Assembly: GCF_019192735.1 (NCBI RefSeq)
Contig: NZ_JAHTKP010000004.1
Location: forward strand, 62,001 to 126,000
DNA: 64,000 nucleotides
Reading direction: 5' to 3'
From: Kitasatospora aureofaciens
GTDB lineage: Bacteria; Actinomycetota; Actinomycetes; Streptomycetales; Streptomycetaceae
Under the pieces are notes generated by a model that saw nothing but the letters and a program-made list of their open reading frames with translations, did not search any database and was not told the DNA's origin. Positions 54,056 to 62,213 of the stretch are shown one piece after another. Within the stretch, counting starts at the first letter, position 1, and each line of letters begins with the position of its first letter. The position numbers and the translations under genes were made by a program.

Positions 54056-54222
54056 CGGTGCTGTCGGGCACAGCGTTCCGGCTGCCGATCGAGGAGATCT
54101 GGAAGCGCACTGAGCCCCGTCGGCCGCGCCGGGCGTTCAGGCGGGTTCGATCCACCCGAGAGAGCGGGTCCCCATGCTGCGTAGCGACATCGGCCGGGCC
54201 AGTTGCGAGTGAGGGGACCCGT

Positions 54223-56064
54223 ATGACGTGCATCGCCGGGTGGGTCGGGCAGGGCCCCGACCCGGACCGGAGACTGTCGACCGTGGCCGCCATGACCGCC
54301 GCGATGACGCCCAACAGCCCAGTGGTCCACGGAAGTTGGCTCGGCGAGGGCGCCGCGCTGGGCTTCCCGGGCCCGCCGGGGGACCGGCCTGTGGCGCTGG
54401 TCGAGAACGGCGAAGTGGTCGCCGTGATCGCCTTCGCCGGCACCCTGTACGGCGCCGAGGACGTGCGCCGGGAGCTGAGCTCCCGCGGCCATCGGTGGGG
54501 CCCCGGCGGCGACCCGGAGACCGTGCTCCACGCCTACCAGGAGTGGGGCGCCGACTGCCCGGTCCATCTGGACGGCGCCTTCGCCTTCGCGGTCTGGGAC
54601 GTCCGCCGCCGGCGACTCCTGCTGGCCAGGGACCGGCTGGGCGTGCGGCCGCTGCACTACGCCCGGCTCGGCGAGGGCCTGGCCTTCGCCTCGGAGCCCA
54701 AGGCCCTGCTGGTCGACTCCCTGGTCGCCCCTACAGCCGACGCGGACGGCCTGCGCGAGCTGTTCACCCAGATCAAGACCCCGGGCCGGAGCGTCTTCCG
54801 GGGCATCGACGAGGTCCGCCCGGGCTGCACGGTGGTGCTGGCCGACGGGCGGCTCACCAGGCACACCTACTGGCGGCTGGAGAGCCGTCCCCACCCCGAC
54901 GACCTGGAGACCACCGTCGCGACCGTGCGCCGGCTGCTGGGCGACGCGGTGGACCGGGTGCTGCCGGACGAGCCCGCGCCCTCGGTGCTGCTCTCCGGCG
55001 GCCTGGACTCCGGCGCGGTGGCCGCGCTCGCGGCCCGCACCATGGCGGCCCGCGAGGCGAAACCGCTGCTGACCGCCACCGGCACCTTCCTCGGCTACGC
55101 GGAGAACTTCCGCCCCGACAACGTCCGTGCCACCGCCGACGCCCCGTACGCGGCGGAGCTGGCCCGCCATCTGGGCTCCGAGCACGTCGACGTGGTGCTG
55201 GGCACGGCCGATCTGGTCGACCCGCGGACCCGGCTGGCGGTGCTGCGCGCCCAGGACAGGCCGACCCCGTTCGCCGAGATGGACGTCGCCGGCTACCTGC
55301 TCTTCGCCGCGGTGCGCGAGCGCGCCGAGGTGGCGCTCTCCGGCGAGGCCGCCGACGAGCTGTTCGCCGGCTTCCCCTGGATGCACGACGACGCGCTGGT
55401 GCGGGCCGGCCACTTCCCGTGGGTGGCGTACGAGCAGGCGCACGAGAAGTCCCGGGACGGTCTCGGGCTCGGCCTGTTCGACCGCGGGCTGCTGCGCGAC
55501 CTGGACCTGCGTGGCTTTGGCGCCGACAGCTACCGCCGGGCGATCGGGGAGGTGCCGCAGCTGGACGGCGAGAGCGGCCACGAGCAGCTGATGCGCCGGC
55601 ACTGCCACCTCCACCTGACCTGGTGGCTGCCCCGGCTGCTGGACCGCGACGACCGGATCGGCAGGGCGACGGGACTGGACGCCCGGATGCCGTTCTGCGA
55701 CCACCGCCTGGTCGAGTACGCGTTCAACGTGCCCTGGCGGATGAAGTCCTTCGACGGGCGCGAGAAGAGCCTGCTGCGGGCGGCCGTCGCCCCGCTGCTG
55801 CCGCGCTCCGTCGCCCAGCGCCGCAAGAGCCCGTTCCCGGTCAACCAGGACCCGGTCTACGCCCGGATGCTCCAGCGCGAGCTGGCCGCCGTGCTGGACG
55901 ACCCGGCCGCCCCGGTGGCTCCGCTGCTGGACCCGGCCGCGGCGCGCGCGGCCGTCGGCGCCGACCGGCACGACGGACAGGACTGGCTCGGCCGTACCAA
56001 CATCGAGTTCGCGCTCCAGCTCAACACCTGGCTGGCCGAGTACCGCGTACAGCTGGCTATCTGA
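54223..56064 (+). CDS. Asparagine-synthetase-like amide ligase 2 with degenerate glutaminase domain
   Basis: Paralogue of the 19132 gene, 613 aa. The C-terminal synthetase half is intact (LSGGLDSGAVAAL, LSGEAADELFAGFPW, FCDHRLVEYAFN, REKSLLRAA). The N-terminal half has lost glutamine chemistry: the start reads MTCIAGW, so position 2 is Thr and the Cys is displaced to 3. The oxyanion loop YNGEIYN has become FAGTLYG and DTE has become DPE. As in beta-lactam and carbapenam synthetases, it probably adenylates a carboxylate and uses an amine, or a hydrazine here, instead of glutamine-derived ammonia. ATG 54223 follows GAGGGGA. Leads the core PKS operon. Confidence 0.85.
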   Translation: MTCIAGWVGQGPDPDRRLSTVAAMTAAMTPNSPVVHGSWLGEGAALGFPGPPGDRPVALVENGEVVAVIAFAGTLYGAEDVRRELSSRGHRWGPGGDPETVLHAYQEWGADCPVHLDGAFAFAVWDVRRRRLLLARDRLGVRPLHYARLGEGLAFASEPKALLVDSLVAPTADADGLRELFTQIKTPGRSVFRGIDEVRPGCTVVLADGRLTRHTYWRLESRPHPDDLETTVATVRRLLGDAVDRVLPDEPAPSVLLSGGLDSGAVAALAARTMAAREAKPLLTATGTFLGYAENFRPDNVRATADAPYAAELARHLGSEHVDVVLGTADLVDPRTRLAVLRAQDRPTPFAEMDVAGYLLFAAVRERAEVALSGEAADELFAGFPWMHDDALVRAGHFPWVAYEQAHEKSRDGLGLGLFDRGLLRDLDLRGFGADSYRRAIGEVPQLDGESGHEQLMRRHCHLHLTWWLPRLLDRDDRIGRATGLDARMPFCDHRLVEYAFNVPWRMKSFDGREKSLLRAAVAPLLPRSVAQRRKSPFPVNQDPVYARMLQRELAAVLDDPAAPVAPLLDPAAARAAVGADRHDGQDWLGRTNIEFALQLNTWLAEYRVQLAI

Positions 56065-56069
56065 CGCTA

Positions 56070-56102
56070 CATCAGTTCTTCATCGGTTCTTCATCGGTTT
56101 TC
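56070..56102 (+). repeat. 3 x 11-bp tandem repeat before the cupin cyclase
   Basis: CATCAGTTCTT, CATCGGTTCTT, CATCGGTTTTC fill most of the 53-bp gap between the amide ligase stop and the cyclase ribosome binding site. Confidence 0.85.
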
Positions 56103-56117
56103 CAAGAAGGAGAGGTC

Positions 56118-56558
56118 ATGACTTCAACCCCTGTCGGCGAACCCCGGAAGGTCGCGTTCGCGGACGTCCCGCCGAACCGGCGGCGGGGCGGCGACCTGCG
56201 CGTCCTGCTCAGCCCGAGGACCTGCGGGGCCACCGCGGGCTTCCTGGGCGCGGGGTCGCTCATGCCCGGCGAGTTCGTCTCCGAGCACTACCACCCGTAC
56301 TCCGAGGAGTACTTCTACATCGTCAGCGGCCGGATGACGCTGCGCCTGGAGGGCGAGCCGATCGTGCTGTCGGCGGGTGACTCCTTCATGATCCCCAAGG
56401 GGCTCAGGCACCGGATGGACAACTCCGGCGAGGAGGAGATGTTCGCCGTGTTCTTCCTGGGCCCGCTCGCCCCCCGCCCGGAGCTCGGGCACGTGGACAC
56501 CGAGGAACTCCCTGTTGCCGACGGCGAGTTGCCGCAGGTTGGAGCTGTGACGTCATGA
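56118..56558 (+). CDS. Cupin polyketide cyclase (RemF-like)
   Basis: A 146-aa cupin found just ahead of KS-alpha in many pentangular polyphenol clusters. It shows DVPPNRRRGGDLRVLLSP, metal motif EHYHPYSEEYFYIVSG and motif 2 IPKGLRHRMDN. It shapes ring closure of the poly-beta-ketone. ATG 56118 has AAGGAGAGG. Its TGA overlaps the KS-alpha ATG (ATGA), so the enzymes are made together. Confidence 0.9.
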   Translation: MTSTPVGEPRKVAFADVPPNRRRGGDLRVLLSPRTCGATAGFLGAGSLMPGEFVSEHYHPYSEEYFYIVSGRMTLRLEGEPIVLSAGDSFMIPKGLRHRMDNSGEEEMFAVFFLGPLAPRPELGHVDTEELPVADGELPQVGAVTS

Positions 56559-57841
56559 CCGAGCGCCGTGTCGCGGTGACCGGGATCGGGGTGATCGCAC
56601 CCAGGGGCATCGGCACCGCCGCGTTCTGGGAGACCCTGATGGCCGGCCGCACCGCCACCCGCCGGATCACCCACTTCGATCCGGCGGACTTCCGCTGCCA
56701 GGTCGCCGCCGAGATCGACTTCGACCCGCTGGCCGTCGGCCTCTCACCGCAGGAGGCCCGCCGCATGGACCGGGCCGGCCAACTCGCGCTGGTCGCCGCC
56801 CGCGAGGCCCTGGCCGACAGCGGGCTGACGGGCAGCGGCCTGGCCGGCAGCGCGCTGGACCCGGCGCGCGTCGGCGTCTCCCTGGGCAACGCGATCGGCT
56901 GCACCGAGCTGATGGAACGCGAGTACGTGGTGCTCAGCGACGGCGGCCGCAAGTGGCTCGTGGACCCCGAGTACGCCGTCCCCCACCTGTACGACGTCAT
57001 GGTCCCCAGCTCAATGGCGGCCGAGCTGGCCTGGTCCTGCGGCGCCGAGGGCCCCGTGGCGCTGGTCTCCACCGGCTGCACCTCGGGCATCGACGCGCTG
57101 GGCCACGCCTTCGAACTGGTCCGCGAGGGCAGCGCCGACGTGGTGCTCGCGGCCGGCACCGACGCACCGGTCTCCCCGGTGACGGTCGCCTGCTTCGACA
57201 CCCTGCGCGCCCAGTCCACCGCCAACGACGACCCCGAGCACGCCTGCCGCCCGTACGACCGCAACCGCAAGGGCCTGATCCTGGGCGAGGGTTCGGCCGT
57301 CATGGTCTTCGAGGAGCTGGAGCACGCCCGCAGACGCGGCGCGCACGTCTACTGCGAAGTGGTCGGGTACGCGAGCCGGGCCAACGGCTACCACATGACC
57401 GGTCTCAAGCCGGACGGCCGGGAGATGGCCGAGGCGATCCGGGTCGCCCTTGACCAGGCCCGGCTGAACCCGGACGAGATCGACTACGTCAACGGGCACG
57501 GCTCCGGCACCAGGCAGAACGACCGGCACGAGACCGCCGCCTTCAAGAGCGCCCTGGGCGCGCACGCGTACGACGTCCCGGTCAGCTCGATCAAGTCGAT
57601 GATCGGGCACTCGCTCGGCGCGATCGGCGCGATCGAGGTGGCCGCCTGCTGCCTGGCGATCGAGCACGACGCCGTGCCGCCGACGGCCAACCTGGAGACC
57701 CCGGACCCCGAGTGCGACCTCGACTACGTGCCGAAGGTCGCCCGCGAGCAGCGGACCGACGTGGTCCTCAGCGTCGGGAGCGGCTTCGGCGGGTTCCAGA
57801 GCGCGATCGTGCTGGCCGGCGAAGGGAAGGCCCGCCGATGA
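56555..57841 (+). CDS. Type II PKS ketosynthase, alpha subunit
   Basis: Chain-elongating ketosynthase, 428 aa. Catalytic Cys in VSTGCTSGIDALG, His in NGHGSGTRQNDRHE, and the second His region SMIGHSLGAIGAIE. With the chain length factor it extends the starter with malonyl-ACP. Overlaps both neighbours by 4 bp. Carries no sign of truncation. Confidence 0.95.
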   Translation: MTERRVAVTGIGVIAPRGIGTAAFWETLMAGRTATRRITHFDPADFRCQVAAEIDFDPLAVGLSPQEARRMDRAGQLALVAAREALADSGLTGSGLAGSALDPARVGVSLGNAIGCTELMEREYVVLSDGGRKWLVDPEYAVPHLYDVMVPSSMAAELAWSCGAEGPVALVSTGCTSGIDALGHAFELVREGSADVVLAAGTDAPVSPVTVACFDTLRAQSTANDDPEHACRPYDRNRKGLILGEGSAVMVFEELEHARRRGAHVYCEVVGYASRANGYHMTGLKPDGREMAEAIRVALDQARLNPDEIDYVNGHGSGTRQNDRHETAAFKSALGAHAYDVPVSSIKSMIGHSLGAIGAIEVAACCLAIEHDAVPPTANLETPDPECDLDYVPKVAREQRTDVVLSVGSGFGGFQSAIVLAGEGKARR

Positions 57842-59064
57842 ACACGGGACCGAGTAAGCGCGCGGTCGTCACCGGCCTGGGGGTCGTCGCGCCCACCGGG
57901 ATCGGAGTGAAGACCTACTGGGCCAACACCCTCGACGGCCGAAGCGCGCTCGCGCCGATGACGCGGATGGACCCGTCCGGCTACCCGATCAAGGTGATCG
58001 GCGAGGTGCCGGACTTCGACCCGTACGCGCTGCTGCCCAGCCGGGTCGTCGTGGAGACCGCGCTGATGACCCAGTTCGGCCTGGTCTGCGCCGAGGAGGC
58101 GCTGCTCGACGGCGAGCTGGACCCGGCCGAGCAGCCCGAGTACCAGATGAGCGTGGTCACCGCCAACGCCACGGGCGGCGCCGAGTTCGGCCAGCGCGAG
58201 ATGCAGAACCTCTACGCGAAGGGACCGTCCCAGGTCGGCGCGTACATGGCGATCGCCTGGTTCTATGCCGCCAACTCGGGCCAGATCTCGATCCGGCACG
58301 GCATGCGCGGGCCGAGCGGGGTCTTCATCGCCGACCAGGTCGGCGGGCTGGAGTGCGTGGGCCAGGCCCGGCGGGTGATCCGCAACGGCACGACCTTCGT
58401 GCTGTCCGGCGGCACCGACTCCTCGTTCTCGCCCTCGGGCCTCGTCGGCCAGATCCCGCCCGGACTGGTCAGCCTGAGCGACGACCCGGCCCGGGCGTAC
58501 CTGCCCTTCGACACCGCGGCCTCTGGCTACGTGCCGGGGGAGGGCGGCGCGATCCTGCTGGTCGAGGAGGCCGAGTCGGCCCGCGCCCGCGGCGTGCGCC
58601 CGTACGGCGAGATCGCCGGCTACGCCACCGCCTTCGACCCGCGCCCGGGCACCGGTCGCGGGCCCAACCTGCGCCGGGCGATCGAAGGGGCGCTGGCCGA
58701 CGCCCGGTGCGCGCCGGCCGACGTGGACGTGGTCTTCGCCGACGGTTACGGCGTTCCGGAGCTGGACCGGCTGGAGTGCCGGGCGCTGGCGGAGGTGTTC
58801 GGGCCCGCCGCGGTGCCGGTCACCGTGCCCAAGACCACCACCGGCCGCCTCTACGCGGCCGGTCCGACGGTGGACCTGGTGGCGGCCCTGCTGGCCGTCC
58901 GCCACGGCGTGGTGCCGCCGACCGTGAACGTCACCGCCCCGTCCCCGGACTGCCCGGTCGACCTGATCCTCGGCGACCCGCGGGAGACGGCGGTGCGCAC
59001 CGCGCTCGTGATCGCCCGCGGCCACAACGGCTTCAACGCCGCGGTCGTCGTCAAGGCCGTTTGA
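57838..59064 (+). CDS. Type II PKS chain length factor (KS-beta)
   Basis: A 408-aa KS-like partner. The active-site Cys is replaced by Gln (IADQVGGLECV), the standard CLF mark, and the second-His region is FADGYGVPELDRLE. It forms a heterodimer with KS-alpha and sets chain length. The product length (about 24-26 carbons if pentangular) is inferred from neighbouring cyclases, not from this sequence. Coupled to KS-alpha by ATGA. Confidence 0.95.
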   Translation: MNTGPSKRAVVTGLGVVAPTGIGVKTYWANTLDGRSALAPMTRMDPSGYPIKVIGEVPDFDPYALLPSRVVVETALMTQFGLVCAEEALLDGELDPAEQPEYQMSVVTANATGGAEFGQREMQNLYAKGPSQVGAYMAIAWFYAANSGQISIRHGMRGPSGVFIADQVGGLECVGQARRVIRNGTTFVLSGGTDSSFSPSGLVGQIPPGLVSLSDDPARAYLPFDTAASGYVPGEGGAILLVEEAESARARGVRPYGEIAGYATAFDPRPGTGRGPNLRRAIEGALADARCAPADVDVVFADGYGVPELDRLECRALAEVFGPAAVPVTVPKTTTGRLYAAGPTVDLVAALLAVRHGVVPPTVNVTAPSPDCPVDLILGDPRETAVRTALVIARGHNGFNAAVVVKAV

Positions 59065-59113
59065 ACCGTGTGAACACCAGCCAATCAGAGCCATCAGAGA
59101 GGGAGTTGAAGCG

Positions 59114-59368
59114 ATGGACACCCTGAACCTGGACGGACTTCGCGAGATCATGCGCCAGTGCGTGGGTACCGGCGAGGCCGTCGACCTCGACGGCGACATC
59201 CTGCACGCCGACTTCGGCGAGCTGGGCTACGACTCGCTGGCCGTCCTGGAGGTGGTCACGCAGGTCCAGGGCCGGCTCGGCGTCGGCATCCCGGACGAGG
59301 TGATCGACGACCTGCGCACCCCCGCCGCCCTGCTGGATTACGTCAACCGGCAGCGCACGGAGGCGTGA
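59114..59368 (+). CDS. Type II PKS acyl carrier protein
   Basis: An 84-aa ACP with the phosphopantetheine Ser in ELGYDSLAVLEV. Acidic helices and the closing LRTPAALLDYVNRQ are typical. ATG 59114 follows GAGAGGGAG. A 4'-phosphopantetheinyl transferase is not in the window. Confidence 0.95.
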   Translation: MDTLNLDGLREIMRQCVGTGEAVDLDGDILHADFGELGYDSLAVLEVVTQVQGRLGVGIPDEVIDDLRTPAALLDYVNRQRTEA

Positions 59369-59373
59369 GCGCG

Positions 59374-59847
59374 ATGACCGAGCACGGGCACACCGAGCAC
59401 GGGCACACCGAGTCGAGCACGGTCGTGGCGGCACCGTTCGACCTGGTCTGGGAGATGACGAACGACGTGGCCGGCTGGCCGCAGCTGTTCACCGAGTACG
59501 CCGACGCCGAGATCCTGGAGCAGCAGGGCGACACCGTGCGGTTCAGGCTCACCATGCATCCGGACGACCAGGGCGTGGTGCGCTCCTGGGTCTCCGAGCG
59601 CACCAGCGACCGGACCACCCGGAGCGTGCGGGCACGCCGGGTGGAGACCGGACCCTTCGAGTACATGAACATCTTCTGGGATTACCGGGAGATTCCGGAG
59701 GGTGTGCTGATGCGGTGGGTCCAGGACTTCCACGTCCGTGCGGAACTGCCCTTCGGGGACGAGGAGATGGCCGCGCACCTGAAGGCCAACACGGTCGTGC
59801 AGATGCAGGCCGTCAAGGAGCGCATCGAGGACGCCGCCCGCAACTGA
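59374..59847 (+). CDS. Single-domain aromatase/cyclase (SRPBCC, TcmN/WhiE-VI type)
   Basis: A 157-aa START-fold cyclase. It has VAAPFDLVWEMTNDVAGWPQLFTEY, GVVRSWVSERTSDRTTRSVRARRVETG in blocks, and EYMNIFWDYREIPEGVLMRWVQDF. Monodomain ARO/CYCs direct the first ring closure (C7-C12 or C9-C14). The His-rich N-terminus (two Glu-His-Gly-His-Thr units) comes from a 15-bp tandem repeat. ATG 59374 or the GTG at 59365 overlapping the ACP stop may start it. Last gene of the core operon. Confidence 0.9.
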   Translation: MTEHGHTEHGHTESSTVVAAPFDLVWEMTNDVAGWPQLFTEYADAEILEQQGDTVRFRLTMHPDDQGVVRSWVSERTSDRTTRSVRARRVETGPFEYMNIFWDYREIPEGVLMRWVQDFHVRAELPFGDEEMAAHLKANTVVQMQAVKERIEDAARN

Positions 59848-59854
59848 CCGGCCC

Positions 59855-59887
59855 TGTGGTGGCAGCAGCGCGCCAGCTGCCACCACA
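59855..59887 (+). terminator. Terminator of the core PKS operon
   Basis: TGTGGTGGCAGC and GCTGCCACCACA form a perfect 12-bp stem with a 9-nt loop, 8 bp after the aromatase stop. It marks the right border of the cluster. Confidence 0.85.
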
Positions 59888-59980
59888 CCGCCCTCCTCGG
59901 CATCGGCTGTCGCAAGGTTGTGACAGAGCGGAGCGGAAACCCGTTCGGTTCTCTCATGTCGTGCACATAGGGTCGGGTGC

Positions 59981-62032
59981 ATGGGAGAGAAGCAGCGGGG
60001 GACAGGTGTGGAAAAGGTGTGGAGCGGCGCGCGGCTGCTGGGGGTCAGCACGCTGGCCGGGGTGGTCGTCGCGGGGATAGCCCTGCCCGCGGTGGCGGCG
60101 GCCGGGCTCGGGGCGCAGTCGGCGGCGGACGACTTCCAGAGCCTGCCGGACGACTTCAAGACGCCGCCGCTCTCGCAGGCCTCGACGGTGTACGACGCGC
60201 AGGTCGGGACGATCGCCACGCTCTACGACCGCGACCGCACGGTGGTCCCGGCGGACCAGATGTCCCCGCTGGTGAAGACCGCGCTGGTGGACATCGAGGA
60301 CAACCGCTTCTACGAGCACGGCGCGATCGACCTCAAGGGTGTGCTGCGGGCGCTGAACAAGAACGCCACCTCGGGCACCGCGCAGGGGGCGTCCACGCTG
60401 ACGCAGCAGTACGTGAAGAACGTCTTCGTGGACGAGGCGGGCGACGACCCGAAGAAGGTGCAGGAGGCGCAGCGGCAGACGGTCGGCCGCAAGATCCAGG
60501 AGCTGAAGTACGCGATCAAGGTCGAGGAGACCCTGAGCAAGGACCAGATCCTCACCAACTACCTGAACATCACGTTCTTCGGCGAGAAGGCCTACGGCAT
60601 CGAGGCGGCCGCGCACCGTTACTTCGGCGTGCACGCCAAGGACCTCACCCTGCCGCAGGCCGCGCTGCTGGCCGGTCTGGAGCAGTCGCCGACCGGCTAC
60701 GACCCGGTGGTCAACCCGACCGCGGCGAAGGACCGGCGGGACACGGTGCTGCGCAAGATGGCCGAGTACGGGCACATCACCAAGGAGCAGGAGCAGCAGG
60801 CGATCGCCGCCCCGCTGGGGCTGAACGTCCAGGCGCCGCACCAGGGTTGCATCCTGGCGCAGCAGGGCGAGGGCTTCTTCTGCGACTACGTGCGGACGAC
60901 GGTGCTCACCGATCCGGCCTTCGGGAAGTCGGCGGCCGAGCGGCAGGCGGTGTGGAAGCGCGGCGGGCTGCAGATCCACACCACGCTCGACCCCAAGGCC
61001 CAGGCGGCCCTCAACTCCTCGGTCACCAGCCATGTGTTCCCGGGGGACCAGGCGGCGACGGCGATGAGCATCGTCCAGCCGGGCACCGGAAAGATTCTCG
61101 CGATGGGCCAGAGCCGCCCGTACGGTGTCGAGCAGAGCAAGAACCAGACCCAGATCAACTACAACGTCACCAAGGCGATGGGCGGGGGAGAGGGCTTCCC
61201 GACCGGGTCGACCTTCAAGCCGATCGTCGCGGCGGCGGCCCTGGAGAACGGCATCTCGCCGGGCCAGAGTTACACCACCGACTACAGCATGCCGTGGCCG
61301 GCGATGAAGGACTGTGCGGGCGGCAAGTTCAAGGCGGGCGGCCAGGTGCACAACGACAGCACGAGCCTCACCGGTGCCTTCACGATGAAGACCGCCATGG
61401 CCCAGTCGGTCAACACCTACTTCGCGAACCTGGAGGCCGACGCCGGGCTGTGCAACGTCGCCCAGATGACCAACAAGCTCGGCATCACCGAGCAGGCCGG
61501 CGGTGAGAAGCTGCAGGTGGTGCCGTCGATGACGCTCGGCACCAACAGCCTGACCCCGCTGCAGATGGCGAGCGTCTACGCGGCGTTCGCCGCCCACGGC
61601 ACCTACTGCGCGCCGACCGCCGTCAGTTCGGTGACCGGCCCGGACGGCAAGCAGCTGGCGGTGCCGCAGACGAACTGCTCGTCGGTGATGTCCGCGAACA
61701 CCGCGGACACCGTCACCGCGATGCTCAAGGGCGTCGTGGAGGATGGCACCGGCAAGACGGCCGGTCTCACCGACCGGGACAGCGCGGGCAAGACCGGCAC
61801 CACCGACAAGGCCCGGCAGGTCTGGTTCGTCGGCTACACCCCCGAGATGGCGGGCGCGACCGTCGTCAGCGACTCGGACAACCCGAAGCCGCTGGACGGC
61901 CAGAGGATCGGGGGCAAGGTGGTGGACCAGGCCTTCGGCGGCACGCTGGCCGGCCCGATCTGGCAGGGCGCGATCACCGGCGCCCTCGACGGCGTCCCGG
62001 CCGGCACCTTCACGCCGGTGCAGCTGCCGTAA
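59981..62032 (+). CDS. Bifunctional class A penicillin-binding protein
   Basis: Peptidoglycan glycosyltransferase/transpeptidase, 683 aa. A membrane helix (about residues 20-45) is followed by GT51 motifs EDNRFYEHGAID (catalytic Glu), STLTQQYVKN and the lipid II site region. The transpeptidase domain has SxxK in GSTFKPIVAAA, SVNTYFAN and KTGTTDKA. Full-length, located at the outer membrane face. Not part of the polyketide pathway. ATG 59981 is used; a GTG at 60008 behind GGGGGACAG is possible. Confidence 0.9.
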   Translation: MGEKQRGTGVEKVWSGARLLGVSTLAGVVVAGIALPAVAAAGLGAQSAADDFQSLPDDFKTPPLSQASTVYDAQVGTIATLYDRDRTVVPADQMSPLVKTALVDIEDNRFYEHGAIDLKGVLRALNKNATSGTAQGASTLTQQYVKNVFVDEAGDDPKKVQEAQRQTVGRKIQELKYAIKVEETLSKDQILTNYLNITFFGEKAYGIEAAAHRYFGVHAKDLTLPQAALLAGLEQSPTGYDPVVNPTAAKDRRDTVLRKMAEYGHITKEQEQQAIAAPLGLNVQAPHQGCILAQQGEGFFCDYVRTTVLTDPAFGKSAAERQAVWKRGGLQIHTTLDPKAQAALNSSVTSHVFPGDQAATAMSIVQPGTGKILAMGQSRPYGVEQSKNQTQINYNVTKAMGGGEGFPTGSTFKPIVAAAALENGISPGQSYTTDYSMPWPAMKDCAGGKFKAGGQVHNDSTSLTGAFTMKTAMAQSVNTYFANLEADAGLCNVAQMTNKLGITEQAGGEKLQVVPSMTLGTNSLTPLQMASVYAAFAAHGTYCAPTAVSSVTGPDGKQLAVPQTNCSSVMSANTADTVTAMLKGVVEDGTGKTAGLTDRDSAGKTGTTDKARQVWFVGYTPEMAGATVVSDSDNPKPLDGQRIGGKVVDQAFGGTLAGPIWQGAITGALDGVPAGTFTPVQLP

Positions 62033-62042
62033 CGGCCGCCGG

Positions 62043-62087
62043 CCGACGGCCCTGCCATCTCCTGACAGGGAGTAGCGGGGCCGTCGG
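62043..62087 (+). terminator. Hairpin after the penicillin-binding protein gene
   Basis: CCGACGGCCC and GGGCCGTCGG form a perfect 10-bp stem with a 25-nt loop. Confidence 0.65.
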
Positions 62088-62213
62088 GGAGGCGCGTGCG
62101 CGCTCCCGCATATATTGATGCGTGGGCGAACCGGGCATAGCCTGAGAACCAGGAGTCGGCGGTTGCTGCAGGCCCGGCACCGCTGACCGCCGCTCACCTG
62201 CTGGGGGCAACCC

